A stretch of DNA of 64,000 bases from Hygrocybe punicea (lineage: Eukaryota; Basidiomycota; Agaricomycetes; Agaricales; Hygrophoraceae): NCBI GenBank assembly GCA_963556145.1, contig OY744465.1, positions 5,208,001 through 5,272,000 on the forward strand, in the 5' to 3' direction. How positions within the stretch are numbered: position 1 is the stretch's first letter; each line of letters opens with the position of its first letter. The position numbers and the translations under genes are program-made. Positions 54,544 through 64,000 of this stretch are shown in pieces. Under the pieces are notes generated by a model, which was not told the DNA's origin, did not search any database, and was given only the letters and a program-made list of their open reading frames with translations.

Positions 54544-56034
54544 TGTGATGGCGAGTTCGGGTGTAGATCCGGAACGGGAATCTACTATAAGGGGTGATCT
54601 GCTAGAAAGAGATCAGAGGAGTAAAGTGTTTCTATGTGTCTAGTCAATCCAACCCGAATCCGGGGTTCCGGATCAGAGGGGGAGTGGAGGGGAGTGAAGT
54701 ATGAAGACTAATATGGAGACGATACGAAGCGAGGACTAAAACTGTAGAACTGAAGGGGAGTGATACGATGTAATATGATAGAGAGGGATAATCTGTAATA
54801 TATATGTGGTGTAGATGTGGCTTCGGGGTGGCTTCGGAACTATAAAAAGAGAAGATCCTAACCAGAGGGGTGTCAGCATAGAAGTGACGGTGGATAAGTC
54901 AGTGTCGGAAATAGTAGTAAAAGTGAAGTAAAATAAAGGCCGCCGTGTAAAACTATACAAATAACGATAAATCCGGCGATGAACGGACTGAAAACGGACT
55001 AATAATAATCAACCCGACGATGCCGACGGTGTCGGGTACGGTGGGTCAGGTCGGGTCGGGTTGGAAATGATGAACAAATAACAGAAACAACGATAAAGAC
55101 GACGAAGTGAACTATAACAATCTAAGGGTCTACGAGGACGAGCATTTGAAGGGATTAAAACGATTCTGACTATAGGGAAATGGGGACTAAAGGTATCTCT
55201 TTTTGTACAGTCGTCAGGGACCGTTTTTATAGTACATGAGTGGTAGTCTACTTTCGGTCATGGTCTATTTCGGCCGATGGAAACTACAAAGGAGATTTGG
55301 AATGGGGATGTGAAGAGGGGGTTGCAATGCGACAGTGACAGGGAAATGGAGAGGAATGCAAATATAAAAAGATAAAGATGTAAAACGTCAACTGTATCTC
55401 CAAAAGGATGAGGGGACGCATATATTGGGCAAGTCCGACGTCGGGAATCAAGTCCGATGAGATCTGTCTTCTATAATTGAAACTCCGAGGCGTTTGAGGC
55501 TGCCGGATTTGGTCTGAAAGCGGCCGTCACAGAGCGGCATACGTCGGGTCACGTCAGTCACGTCGGGTCACGTCACGCCGGGTTACGTCGGGTTTGAATG
55601 CAAGTCGAATGGAGGTGTCGGGTTCGTCCGGATTCATGTTATATCAATGATACGGCCTCAGAGGGACGTTGAGTCTCTATAGTGGTAGTGTAAAAGTACA
55701 TCTTTTATACTACTGGGAAGGGATCCTGTGCTGTGGTAACTACGTACTACAAGCGAAGGCTGTAAGTGATAGGGGAGTAGTGGAGGATAGGAGGGATGGT
55801 GCTATGTACAAAGTAACGAGGAACAAAGATATATGATATGTAACTATATACATAGAGATTCCGGGTCATTAGGAACATCGCATCTTGAGTATGAATGATT
55901 CCGGAGGGGGATCCGGAGTGGAATCGATGTGACAGAATGGAATCGAGCGGAATTGATGATAGATGAATGGGAATGGACGGGGACGAAGTATGATATGAAG
56001 GGGATTCGGGTCCAGAGGATCCGGAGCCTCTACA
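54544..56034 (-). repeat. Family-B LTR (3' LTR), interrupted by a family-C solo LTR
   Basis: Minus orientation: read from 56034 it starts TGTAGAGGCTCCGGATCC, and at 54544 it ends ...GCCATCACA. Without the 872-bp insertion it is about 615 bp, matching solo copies at 57470-58073 and 58937-59540. Just inside the element (from 56035, read on the minus strand) is GGATGGTCTCTAT, as before the 3' LTR of family A. This identifies it as the 3' LTR of a family-B element pointing left. The flanks GCGT and TCCG differ, as expected for one LTR of a longer element. Confidence 0.8.
54810..55681 (-). repeat. Solo LTR of family C with GTGG duplication
   Basis: 872 bp in minus orientation. Read from 55681 it starts TATAGAGACTCAACGTCC and it ends ...AGCCACATCTACA at 54810. 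GTGG flanks both sides (54806-54809 and 55682-55685). The surrounding family-B LTR sequence continues across the gap. It carries CTATAAAAACGG near the middle and a CCCGAC-rich 3' part. Its start (TATAGAG instead of TGTAGAG) is slightly altered. Confidence 0.85.
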
Positions 56035-56360
56035 TCCGGTCAGGACTCAGATAGAGACCATCCCTGGTCGATCCATACGAAGTAACGAAGATACCGGGGT
56101 CGTGGGAATAAATGAGCAGAGGCGATGTCGAAAATGGGCAGAAACGGTGGTACAACGTGAACGGGATCGAAGCTGGCGGGTATCGAAGTGTCGGGAAGCA
56201 ATGGTCCGGAGCTACTGAAAGAGGGTGGGGTGAAACAGCTGGACAAAGAGACAATGGTCACGTGATGGGGCAACAAATACAAACAAGAAAACTTTTCAAC
56301 ACGACTTTCCAACAAACTCAACAACGCCAATAAAACCTCACGTAACAACTCCAACACACA

Positions 56361-58429
56361 ATGTCGATGGAATATAACATTTTCCTCGGAAAACTTGATG
56401 CGGAAACGCGGAAAGACTTCGAGAACACGGTAGCAGAGTTACTTGCAGTGGACGCGGCCGGAAATGAAATTGTATGCGACGGATATGAGGACGAGGCACG
56501 GCAATGGGTGGCGAGGCGACAATGGGCCATAGTAAGTGGTTCCATTCTGGTAAACAGCACGGACTAATGATACTCGACAGCGGAACTACAGAGGGCTCAT
56601 GACGGAAATCCAGGACGGCGGAATCGACGTGACGGAACCGAAGGATTTCACGATGGGCGGAGAGATGCTAGCCTTGGTCGAGGAGTGGCTGCGGAACCGG
56701 GAGGAGTTCATGGAGTGGGAGCTAGAAGCGGCAAAGCAAAAGGAGGTCGACGACGCTCTAAGGCTTCAAGACGAGATGCAAGAGGAGGAGGTGAGGAGGA
56801 AGCGGATACGAGCGGAGGAATTATGCAAGTATGAGGAGGAGATAAATAGGAGGGCAGCGGTGGAGGTGAAGCGGATCGAGGAGGCGAAGAGGGCAAAGGC
56901 GGCAGAGACAGCAGCGGAAGCGGGCTGTATTGAGGAAGTGGAAACAGATGGGGAGGAGGTTGAAGAAACCAGCGGATACATAAACCAGGTCAGTGGCATG
57001 GAATGGGACGAATGGGCCAACCAACAACACTCAAAGTGAGCGCGAATCAAAGCGAGCGGGAAGAAGAAGGCTATCCGGGATGAAGGGGCCAACCGGGATG
57101 ACGAGACGGTTTGCGGGGAGTACAACAGCGGGGATGACTTCTCGAACACGAGCGGGAACGAGGATGTGGAGCCAAAGGGAAAGATTCCGGGGGTAAGTGA
57201 TACTCAAGCTCGTACAACCGTTGGTGCCTAACTAATCTGTAGTATATGCAATCATTCCGGATCTGAGAGTGTGATGCATGTGTAACCGCCAATGCGGTTT
57301 GTCGCGGAATTGAAGGTTACGCGTGTGATCAATGCAAAAGGCTCAAATGACGTTGCGGATTGTCGACGAAGGGACCGGCCACTGGAACTGGAAAAGCGAA
57401 AAGGAAAGGGAAGGTGAAGGCGGGTAGTCCGAAGAGGAGAGATGTCGTGAAAAAGGCACCGAGGACCGTTGTGACGGCGAGTTCGGGTGTAGATCCGGAA
57501 AGGAATCTACAAGAAAGGGGTGATCTGCTAGAAAGAGATCAGAGGAGTGAAGTGTTTCTATGTGTCTAATCAATCCAACCCGAATCCGGGGTTCCGGATC
57601 AGAGGTGAAGTGTGGGGGAAAGGAGTACGAAGACTAATAACTGATACGACAAGAATAGGACTGAAGGGGAGTGATACTATATGATATGATGTGGTAGGGA
57701 GCGGTAATCTACATCTTTGTAGTGTAAAAGTATACCTTTTATACTACTGTGAGGGATCCTGTGCTATAGTAACTATGTACTATAAGTGAAGGCTGTAAAG
57801 TGATAGGGGAGTAGTGGAGAGGAGTGGAGTGGATTGGGGCTATATACTAGGAGACGGGAAACGAAGATAAATGATATACAACTATATACGAACTGATTCC
57901 GGGTCGTTGGGGACATCGCATCTTGAGTAGTAACGATTCCGGAGCGGGAATCCGGAGCGGAATTGACGGAATTGACCAGAATCGGGCGGAATCGATGGTA
58001 TATGAAAGGGAACGGACGGGGACGATGTATGATATGAAGAGGATCCGGGTCCAGACGGCCCGGAGCCTCTACACCGTGAAGAAGCCCAAGCTGTGGGCTG
58101 GAGAGGCATCGACGAGTAAGCGGACATTGACTGACGTTGAACCGGATACGGAATCGGAGTGGGACGATGGAGGACAAGGGAATCCATTCAAGCGGCCACG
58201 GATCGGTGCCGGAATCAAGGACCACGTCTGGGCAGTGTGCAAAATGGTGACGGAAACGCAGAGGGGGATATCGACGATCGCGGATGGCCTCTCGGAGTAC
58301 GTTGCAGAGGTCCATTCGAAGCTAACCCGCTGGACCACAGAGCTAAATCGACTACGCGTGAACCAAGCCCATATCTTCGGCCAACTTGACATGATCGACA
58401 CTAAACTCGAAGAAGAGAGGAGGGAATAA
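56361..58429 (+). pseudogene. Family-B copy of the antisense Zn2Cys6 gene, decayed and split by a solo LTR
   Basis: Homologue of 10379-11766. Exon 1 (56361-56531) gives MSMEYNIFLGKLDAETRKDF...WVARRQWAI with the donor at the same place. Exon 2 from 56581 (NYRGLMTE) carries a Glu/Arg/Ala coiled coil, then shifts frame near 57038. After an intron comes CDACVTANAVC...CDQCKRLK, a TGA, then RC: the same C-x2-C-x6-C-x7-C-x2-C-x6-C spacing. A solo LTR (57470-58073) splits the basic segment; without it and one CCGT, ...KKAPRT reads straight into VKKPKLW. The C-terminal coiled coil (LTRWTTELNRLRVNQAHIFGQL) is open to 58429. Position and orientation relative to the 3' LTR equal those in family A. Two stops and a frameshift make it non-functional. 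Confidence 0.75.
57470..58073 (-). repeat. Solo family-B LTR with CCGT duplication
   Basis: 604 bp. CCGT stands on both sides (57466-57469 and 58074-58077). It inserted into the decayed antisense-type gene. Confidence 0.9.
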
Positions 58430-58936
58430 AAGGGGAAATGGACGGAAAGGGAAGGGAAAACGGAACATGGGACTTTAGTACATATGTGTAAAAATAGTGT
58501 ATACAATAAAACTATACATGGAAAGGGAATAACGGAAAGATAAGTGAAACGGAATCTGGTGGTCGAGGTGGAGGGCGGGACCAGAATACAACGGAAGCGG
58601 AATGGGGTGGGTACAAGCAGGAAACAATGAAAACTATAAACGGAAACAAAAATATAAGTAAATGAGAAACGGGACCATGAACGGAAAGCAGAACTGAGGA
58701 CAAAAACGCAAAAATGGGTGACGGAAGCGGGTCTATATCCCCACAAGAGTTTCTGAAAGAAGGTCGGAGGCGGAGAACTTCTTGCAAATATTCGAGCGAG
58801 GTGTTGAGGGGGCAGAGGTCCAAAATGCAATGATAAAGACAGATACAAGGAATAATAAAAATCTGAGAACCGGAGTGCCAACACCAACACGATCCCATAT
58901 AATGGGTGCGCCGCGTGACGGGTCTAAAGATGACGG
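58430..58936. other. Internal remnant of the family-B element, no ORF
   Basis: Sequence between the antisense-type gene and the next solo LTR. By position it should hold the gene's 3' end and the 3' end of a minus-strand pol, but no reverse transcriptase or integrase motif is visible; pol has been lost or lies elsewhere. Minus-strand frames are Phe/Leu/Ser-rich low complexity. Confidence 0.4.
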
Positions 58937-59540
58937 TGTGACGGCGAGTTCGGGTGTAGATCCGGAATGGAATCTACTAAAGAGGGTGATCTGCTAGAAA
59001 GAGATCAAAGGAGTGAAGTGTTTTCTATGGTGTCTAATCAATCCAACCCGAATCGGGGGTTCTGGATCAGAGGTGAAGTGTGGAGGAAGGGAGTATGAAG
59101 ACTAATATAGAGACAATATGAAAGGAGGACTAAAAGAATAGAACTGAAGGGATGTAATATGAAGGGGAGTGGTAATCTATATCTTTGTAGTGTAAAAGTA
59201 CACCTTTTATACTGCTGTGAGGGATTGTGTGCTATAGTAACTATGTACTATAAGCGAAGGCTGTAAAGTGATAGGGGAGTAGTGGAGAGGAGTGGAGTGG
59301 ATTGGGGCTATATACTAGGAGATGGGAAACGAAGATATATGATATATAACTATATACATGGTGATTCCGGGTCGTTAGAGACAGTGCATCTTGAGTAGTA
59401 ACGATTCCAGAGCGGAACCCAGAGCGGAATCGACGGAATTGACCGGAATCGGGCGGAATCGACGATATATGAAAGGGAACGGACGGGGACGATGTGTGAT
59501 ATGAAGAGGATCCGGGTCCAGATGGCCCGGAGCCTCTACA
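58937..59540 (-). repeat. Solo family-B LTR with ACGG duplication
   Basis: 604 bp, same ends as the copy at 57470-58073. ACGG on both sides (58933-58936 and 59541-59544). Confidence 0.9.
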
Positions 59541-59639
59541 ACGGGATGCCCCAAGTGGGCGCGGACGGAACCGACAACGATACGGGAGCGGAAATGACGA
59601 GGGGAACCGGGAACGAAGGGGATGACATAACGGAATCGG

Positions 59640-59818
59640 TGTAGAGGCTCCGGGCCGTCTGGACCCAAATCCTCTTCATATCATCCATCGTCCCTGTCCG
59701 TTCCCTTTCATATACCGTTGATTCCGCCCGATTCCGGTCGATTCCGTCGATTCCGCTCCAGATCCCCCTCCGGAATCGTTCCCACTCAAGATGCGCTGTC
59801 TCTAAAGACCCGGTGATA
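59640..59818 (+). repeat. Truncated family-B LTR in plus orientation
   Basis: Starts TGTAGAGGCTCCGGGCC and follows the 5' ~180 bp of the LTR, then breaks off after GCGCTGTCTCTAAAGACCCGG. It is inverted relative to the three other family-B LTRs, so the locus is rearranged. Confidence 0.75.
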
Positions 59819-60418
59819 CGCAGCGCACGTCCCTAAGCACGGCAACGTTCTATTGGACCTATTCTAGCCTCGACATGCTGCGATTCGCTGCGATTTGATT
59901 GCGAAACATCCTGATTTATATGTATCTCCACTGCGATGCGACAGCGCGATGCACGCGATACGGGCGATAATTTGACATTACAGCGATTTTCTTCGGGGTG
60001 CTTCGGCCCCCTTCGGAGACATATTTCGAGCCTCTCCGACATCATCCACACTTATACCATTCACCCTATTCCATTCCGATTCCATTCCGGTTCCAGGGAA
60101 GTCTTTATGTTACATGTTTCACTTATTTCAAACATTATAGCTCCTATCCTCTAGATATTTTGGAAATTGCTTTGCATGGTACTGTACCCTTCATTTCAGT
60201 TCCATTTCATCCCTATTGCACCATAGTTCCGTCGTGCACTGTCTATTTGTCTTGCCTTCTTCACCCTTTATTGTCCTAACAACCAACTTCGCATAAATAC
60301 CCCCTATAGTTTACACACTAGAGAGATGTCTTGTATACCCCCGATTCCAGTCTATTATATCACCTCTTTACTGCGCTGTCCATGCGATAGCTCCGCGCTA
60401 CTCTATTAAACTTTGCGT
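59819..60418. other. No supported gene
   Basis: Contains several CTGCGATTCGCTGCGATTTG-like short repeats near 59875-59960. Otherwise ordinary intergenic sequence. Confidence 0.4.
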
Positions 60419-60659
60419 TGTGGTGAACGCGGCCTGGGTAGGCGCGGATTCGGGGTGTGTGAGATCGTTGTCCCTGGGGTCAAAACCCAAAACTCAACTT
60501 GTTTGTAACTATGTACACAAGCCACTATATAGGTACTGTATAGTATCTATAAATGGACTGTGGTGAAGAAATGGTGAAGTGGGATTGTAAAGAAGATAAG
60601 GTAAACTGTAACAATAGAAAATAAGAGAATACGCACACAGAGAGATATCAATCTCTACA
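60419..60659 (-). repeat. 3' LTR of family-D copy 2
   Basis: 241 bp. On the minus strand it starts TGTAGAGATTGATATC and ends CGTTCACCACA. Closely similar to 14476-14714. Confidence 0.75.
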
Positions 60660-60802
60660 TCCACTAGGGACACAAATAGAGACTGTCCTCAGTCTCACGC
60701 AAGGCAAGGAATGAAGAAACAGGTGGAAAAAAAAATGGGGAGGGAGGGAAGGGACAATACTGAAAACAAAAACAAAAACAATCCAAAAACAATCCAATGA
60801 AC

Positions 60803-62731
60803 TCAACAATAATCTTCCAACACATATCCTTCCAACTTCTCTAACCGATCAGCCAACTTAACCATCTTCTGCTCCAAAACCTTGAGGGCCTTGAGGGATA
60901 GCAATGCTGATTCGAGCACACGCAGAGTTGCAGTGGGTATGTCATCATGGAGCGGCAGTGCATGGGCGTAGCAGGACGGGGTCGAGCGCGGGGTCGTGGT
61001 ATGGGCTACCGAATGGGCCTGCGAGGCTCCGTGGGGTGGATCGTGGGCATGCGGGGTTGACTGGGGTAGCGGGTGACATGGTGTGTTGGGGGCATCGAAG
61101 AGGGACAGGGGTGGACTCGTTTGGGACGGGAGGGGGCCGTACAGAGGCGTGGGGGCGTGAACGTGGGCGTAGGGGCTGGTCCGTGGGTCCGTTGGGGGCT
61201 CGAACACGGCGGGGGCGGCTTGTACGGCATCACGGAGGGTGATATGGGGGTCCTGGCGGTGGTACGCGGCTGCCGGGGGTCGAAATAAGAGCGGAACGGG
61301 GGCGGATATGGCGGAATTGGTCAAAAACAAGGTATGTTTGGGGCTGGCGCGGGTTTCTGGGGACGGCGGGGGCTCAGACGGCGGGGGCGTGTCACGGATG
61401 GCCTCTGGGGACGACGGCGAGGGCGGAGACGTGGATGGCTGGCAACACAAGGGTGAAATGAGGGCGGATACGCTGGGACAGGTCGAAAATGGTGTCCGTT
61501 GAGTGTCGGCACGGTTTTCTGGAGACGGCGCGGGGACAGACGGCGGGGGCGTGTAACGGTTCACCTCTAGGGACGACGTCGAGGCCGTGGACGCGAACGC
61601 GGGGCAAAACGGGGGTGAAATGGAGGCAGACGCGCCGGGATGCGTGGAAATCGGCCTTGGGCACGCGCGGAGGTGTTTTCCTGGGGATGGTGCGCGTTCA
61701 AACGACGGGTGTACATCGTGGCTTGCATCCGGGGACGACGGAGAGGGCATAGACGCTGACGGCAGGCGAAATGGGAGTGGAATGGGGGCAGAAACGGGGG
61801 CCGATGTTGAAAACGGCGTCTGCGGGGCGCTAGCGCGGATTCCTGGGAACGACGTGGGCTCAAACGGTGGGGGCATGTCACAGCTGGCCTCTTGGGACGA
61901 CGGCGAGGGCGTAGACGGTGATGGTGGGCGAAACGAGGGCGAAACGGAGGTGGTTGTGTCGATACACGTGTTTTCGACGCGTTGGGGCGCGTGGGCGGGT
62001 CGTCCTGAGGCTGGCGAGGGCACAAACGGTAGGGGCGCATCACGGTTCCCCTCCGGGGATGACAGCGTGTCCGTGGGTGCAAACGGGGGGCCATTTGAGC
62101 CGGAAATGAGGGGGGACGCGTCGATACGCGTGTTAACGTTGCGTTGGCGCGCGCGGACGCATTTTTCCGGGGACGGCGCGGGCGCAGACGATGGCGGCGT
62201 GTGTTGTGACACCCCTGGGGACAATTGCGAGGGCGTACGCGAAGATGGGGGCGGAAACGAGGCGGAAACGAGTGAGGACGCGTCAATATGCGTATTCACG
62301 TTGGACTTGCGCGCGCGGACGCGTTTACCTGCACGGCAACCGCGGAAACGGCGAGGAGGGGCATACCTGGGACTGCACATGCAACAGCCGTTGCAATGCG
62401 CGCGCTTTCCTTCGACTACCGGGTCTCCGTTACTCGTTTCCTGCGCGAGACGCGCTCCATGTTGGACGGGTTCGTTGCGGCCGTTCTGGGGCTTTCCGGG
62501 TGCGGTTTTTCGAGCGGGATCTGTGGGGGGTCGTCTTCCGAGTCCGTTGGTGGTGTTTAAACGCGTGTGGGGGGCAGGACTAGTGTAAATAAATGGAAAT
62601 GCGAAGGGGTGGGCATGTTGAACACCGTGTGACGTGGCCGTGATGCTGTGACAAAAAGGCCAAAAGGCCGAGTGCTGCAGCCCTGGAGGCGTGACTGGTA
62701 CAAAATAACTATACGTAGGTGTCGGAATCAT
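60803..62731 (-). CDS. Proline-rich repeat protein of family-D element
   Basis: 642 residues from the first in-frame ATG (62731). The frame also runs upstream through the primer binding site into the LTR, but without an ATG. Order: Pro/Tyr/His-rich leader; a Cys/Arg patch (HCNGCCMCSPRYAPPRRFRGC); about seven degenerate repeats of roughly 45-50 residues of the type PSPEKxVRARxxxVxTxIDAS...FRPPSxSTPSPSSPEAxRDxPPP; a His/Pro-rich section; and a C-terminal leucine-rich coiled coil (LRVLESALLSLKALKVLEQKM). No zinc knuckle or enzyme motif. It could be a gag-like packaging protein of a non-autonomous element, or a GC-driven open frame. Persistence of the frame over 1.9 kb and partial conservation in copy 1 favour coding; GC-rich repeats weaken that. 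Confidence 0.5.
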   Translation of the reverse strand: MIPTPTYSYFVPVTPPGLQHSAFWPFCHSITATSHGVQHAHPFAFPFIYTSPAPHTRLNTTNGLGRRPPTDPARKTAPGKPQNGRNEPVQHGARLAQETSNGDPVVEGKRAHCNGCCMCSPRYAPPRRFRGCRAGKRVRARKSNVNTHIDASSLVSASFPPPSSRTPSQLSPGVSQHTPPSSAPAPSPEKCVRARQRNVNTRIDASPLISGSNGPPFAPTDTLSSPEGNRDAPLPFVPSPASGRPAHAPQRVENTCIDTTTSVSPSFRPPSPSTPSPSSQEASCDMPPPFEPTSFPGIRASAPQTPFSTSAPVSAPIPLPFRLPSASMPSPSSPDASHDVHPSFERAPSPGKHLRACPRPISTHPGASASISPPFCPAFASTASTSSLEVNRYTPPPSVPAPSPENRADTQRTPFSTCPSVSALISPLCCQPSTSPPSPSSPEAIRDTPPPSEPPPSPETRASPKHTLFLTNSAISAPVPLLFRPPAAAYHRQDPHITLRDAVQAAPAVFEPPTDPRTSPYAHVHAPTPLYGPLPSQTSPPLSLFDAPNTPCHPLPQSTPHAHDPPHGASQAHSVAHTTTPRSTPSCYAHALPLHDDIPTATLRVLESALLSLKALKVLEQKMVKLADRLEKLEGYVLEDYC

Positions 62732-62888
62732 TGGAAATGGGCCTAGGAGTTGCTGAGCGACTGGAGAGGCTTGAAATGCTGCCGAATATGGCGCACTGTT
62801 GACTATGGGGGCGCTGTTGCTGCCAGAAAGAGGGAAAGGTGCCAAAATTGGCGAAGTCAAAGAGGGAAATGTGAAGTGAGCTTGACAC

Positions 62889-62906
62889 TCCTCGCGGTGG
62901 GCTCCA
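62889..62906 (-). other. Primer binding site of family-D copy 2
   Basis: TGGAGCCCACCGCGAGGA on the minus strand, two bases inside the 5' LTR end. Identical to the family-A site at 3722-3739. Confidence 0.75.
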
Positions 62907-62908
62907 GA

Positions 62909-63051
62909 TGTGGTGAACGCAGCCTGGGTAGGCGCGGATTCGGGGTGTGCGAGATCGTTGTCACTGGGGTCAAAACCCAAAACTCTTCTTGTTTGTGACT
63001 ATTTACAACAGCCACTACATACAAATAATAGAACAAATAGAGAATATAGTA
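62909..63051 (-). repeat. 5' LTR fragment of family-D copy 2
   Basis: Matches the 3' end of the family-D LTR for about 140 bp, then is interrupted by the hAT terminus at 63052. Confidence 0.7.
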
Positions 63052-63515
63052 TAGTGTTGCCGTAGTTCGGTTCCGAACCTAGCCGAACCCGGTTCAAACC
63101 CCGAACCGAACCCGGGGTTCAGTCTAAGTTCAGCCAAATGCTGAACCGGACCGCGGGTTCGGTTCAGGGTTTCGAGGCTGGCCGGATTTCCTGAACGGCT
63201 CCAAACCGCGTCCAAACCGCGAACGCGGATATTTTTAAGGAATTTATTTCATTTGTTTTTCATATTTCTTTACTTACCATTTCGTGTTAAACGGTATCAT
63301 GTGACCGGCCGTGACGAGGTAGCTTTCACGCGACACAGCAACATCAACGCGGATTGAACACAACACAATTTGTGTTGTGTTCCTCAAGGTAAGTTTCCTT
63401 TTTTTCTTAACTTTACTAATGTTATTTGCGACAGGAAAATCGACAACCACGGCAACGACAACCACGACGCCCAGCAGCAGCAGCAGCAATGTTGGCAGCA
63501 GCAGCGCCGGCAGCG

Positions 63516-63546
<31 letters not shown>

Positions 63547-63654
63547 CGCAGGAGCAACAGCAGCAACGGCGGCAGCAGCAACGGCGGCAACAGCAGCAGC
63601 AGCAGCAGCAGCAGCGCCGGCAGCGGCAGCAGCAGCAGCAGCAGCGCCGGCAGC

Positions 63655-63707
<53 letters not shown>

Positions 63708-64000
63708 CGCAGGAGCAACAGCAGCAACGGCGGCAGCAGCAACGGCGGCAACAGCAGCAGCAGCAGCAGCAACGCTGGCAGCAGCAACACCGGCAGCAGC
63801 AGCAGCTGCTGCTGGTGCATCAAGCCCCAACATCACCATCAGCGGCGGCAACAACAACGGCAACCACCACCACGACGGCCAGCAGCAGCAGCAGCAGCAA
63901 TGCCGGCAGCAGCAGCAACAGCGGCAGCGGCAACGGCAACAGCAGCAGCAGGAGCGCAGCAGCGACGGCGACGGCAGCAGCAGCAGCAGCACCAGCAGTG
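63052..64000 (+). mobile_element. hAT-like element entering from the right edge
   Basis: Starts TAGTGTTGCCGTAGTTCGG, close to the terminus at 133-117 (minus strand), followed by GAACC-rich subterminal sequence to about 63230. A GTAAGT donor near 63391 and an ACAG acceptor near 63436 suggest an intron. The following frame (ATGKSTTTATTTTTPSSSSS, then Ser/Ala runs) could be the low-complexity N-terminus of a transposase that lies outside the window. Confidence 0.55.
63460..64000 (+). repeat. Imperfect (CAG)n tract with higher-order duplication
   Basis: About 540 bp of CAG/GCA/GGC triplets. A block of roughly 80-100 bp (GGAGCGCAGGAGCAACAGCA...CGGCGGCAACAGCAGC) occurs at about 63542-63605 and again at about 63704-63767. 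It reads open in more than one frame (poly-Ser/Ala, poly-Gln, poly-Leu on the other strand), so coding cannot be judged from openness. Confidence 0.85.

Larger units (their letters stand above)
60419..63051 (-). mobile_element. Family-D LTR element, copy 2, encoding only a proline-rich protein
   Basis: Minus orientation. The 5' LTR fragment is at 62909-63051, cut by the hAT end at 63052. The primer binding site is at 62889-62906, identical to that of family A. The internal ORF is at 62731-60803 and the 3' LTR at 60419-60659. No protease, reverse transcriptase, RNase H or integrase motif exists in the ~2.2-kb interior, so movement would need enzymes from another element. Confidence 0.75.

Noticed and set aside
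61006..62588. Plus-strand frames of up to 333 codons opposite the family-D ORF
   Set aside because: GC-rich repeats leave several frames open. The minus frame is preferred because it partly matches copy 1 and ends in a coiled coil.
63384..63992. Poly-Leu/poly-Cys frames opposite the CAG tract
   Set aside because: Pure translation of the complementary CTG repeat, biologically implausible.

Overview
The window is nuclear DNA of a filamentous basidiomycete, most likely an Agaricomycete. The evidence is gene style and gene content. Genes carry GT-AG introns of about 45-75 nt. The families present are expanded in mushroom-forming fungi: a KDZ-associated CxC5/CxC6 transposase-like protein, RTC4-like, DUF2235, F-box-like, BTB and a STAND/NLR. 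There is no rRNA, no recognisable tRNA, no CRISPR and no operon. Most of the window is accessory, repeat-rich DNA with host genes between transposons.

Layout. 1-14.7 kb is a nested stack. An old low-coding LTR element (family D, minus orientation, 5' LTR at 14476-14714) was hit by a small AT-rich MITE (1938-2405). It was also hit by a non-autonomous hAT element (2796-13838, perfect 8-bp duplication CGTGAAAG). That hAT was then hit by a young Ty3/gypsy element (2925-12731, family A, LTRs identical by eye, 4-bp duplication CCGT). 14.7-24.7 kb holds a truncated LTR, an 812-bp near-perfect palindrome, decayed host-type genes, a solo family-A LTR inside one of them, and a decayed hAT. 24.8-33.6 kb is an island of spliced genes: KDZ-type protein, a Cys-rich hypothetical, a BTB gene with a stop, and an RTC4-like protein. 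33.6-41 kb holds little but a decayed glycerol-3-phosphate dehydrogenase copy and an intact F-box-like gene. 42.0-45.5 kb is a complete Tc1/mariner-type transposon carrying two spliced genes. 45.6-51.1 kb has a hypothetical ORF and a full NLR (alpha/beta-hydrolase, NB-ARC, amplified TPRs). 51.5-54.5 kb is gene debris. 54.5-59.8 kb is a rearranged gypsy element of family B with several solo LTRs. 60.4-63.05 kb is a second family-D element with an open proline-rich ORF. A hAT end and a CAG-rich tract close the window.

Main points. (1) The young gypsy element carries, besides gag-protease and pol, a spliced gene on the opposite strand between pol and the 3' LTR. It encodes a coiled-coil protein with a textbook Zn2Cys6 cluster. 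The same gene in the same position and orientation survives as a decayed copy in diverged family B, so it looks like a real, retained part of the element. (2) The Tc1/mariner element carries an antisense accessory gene for an acidic, AT-hook protein within ~91-bp inverted repeats. (3) Families A and D share one 18-nt primer binding site, which fits family D depending on a family-A-like partner. Boundaries, target duplications and reading frames were read by eye; family names rest on motif recognition without database search.
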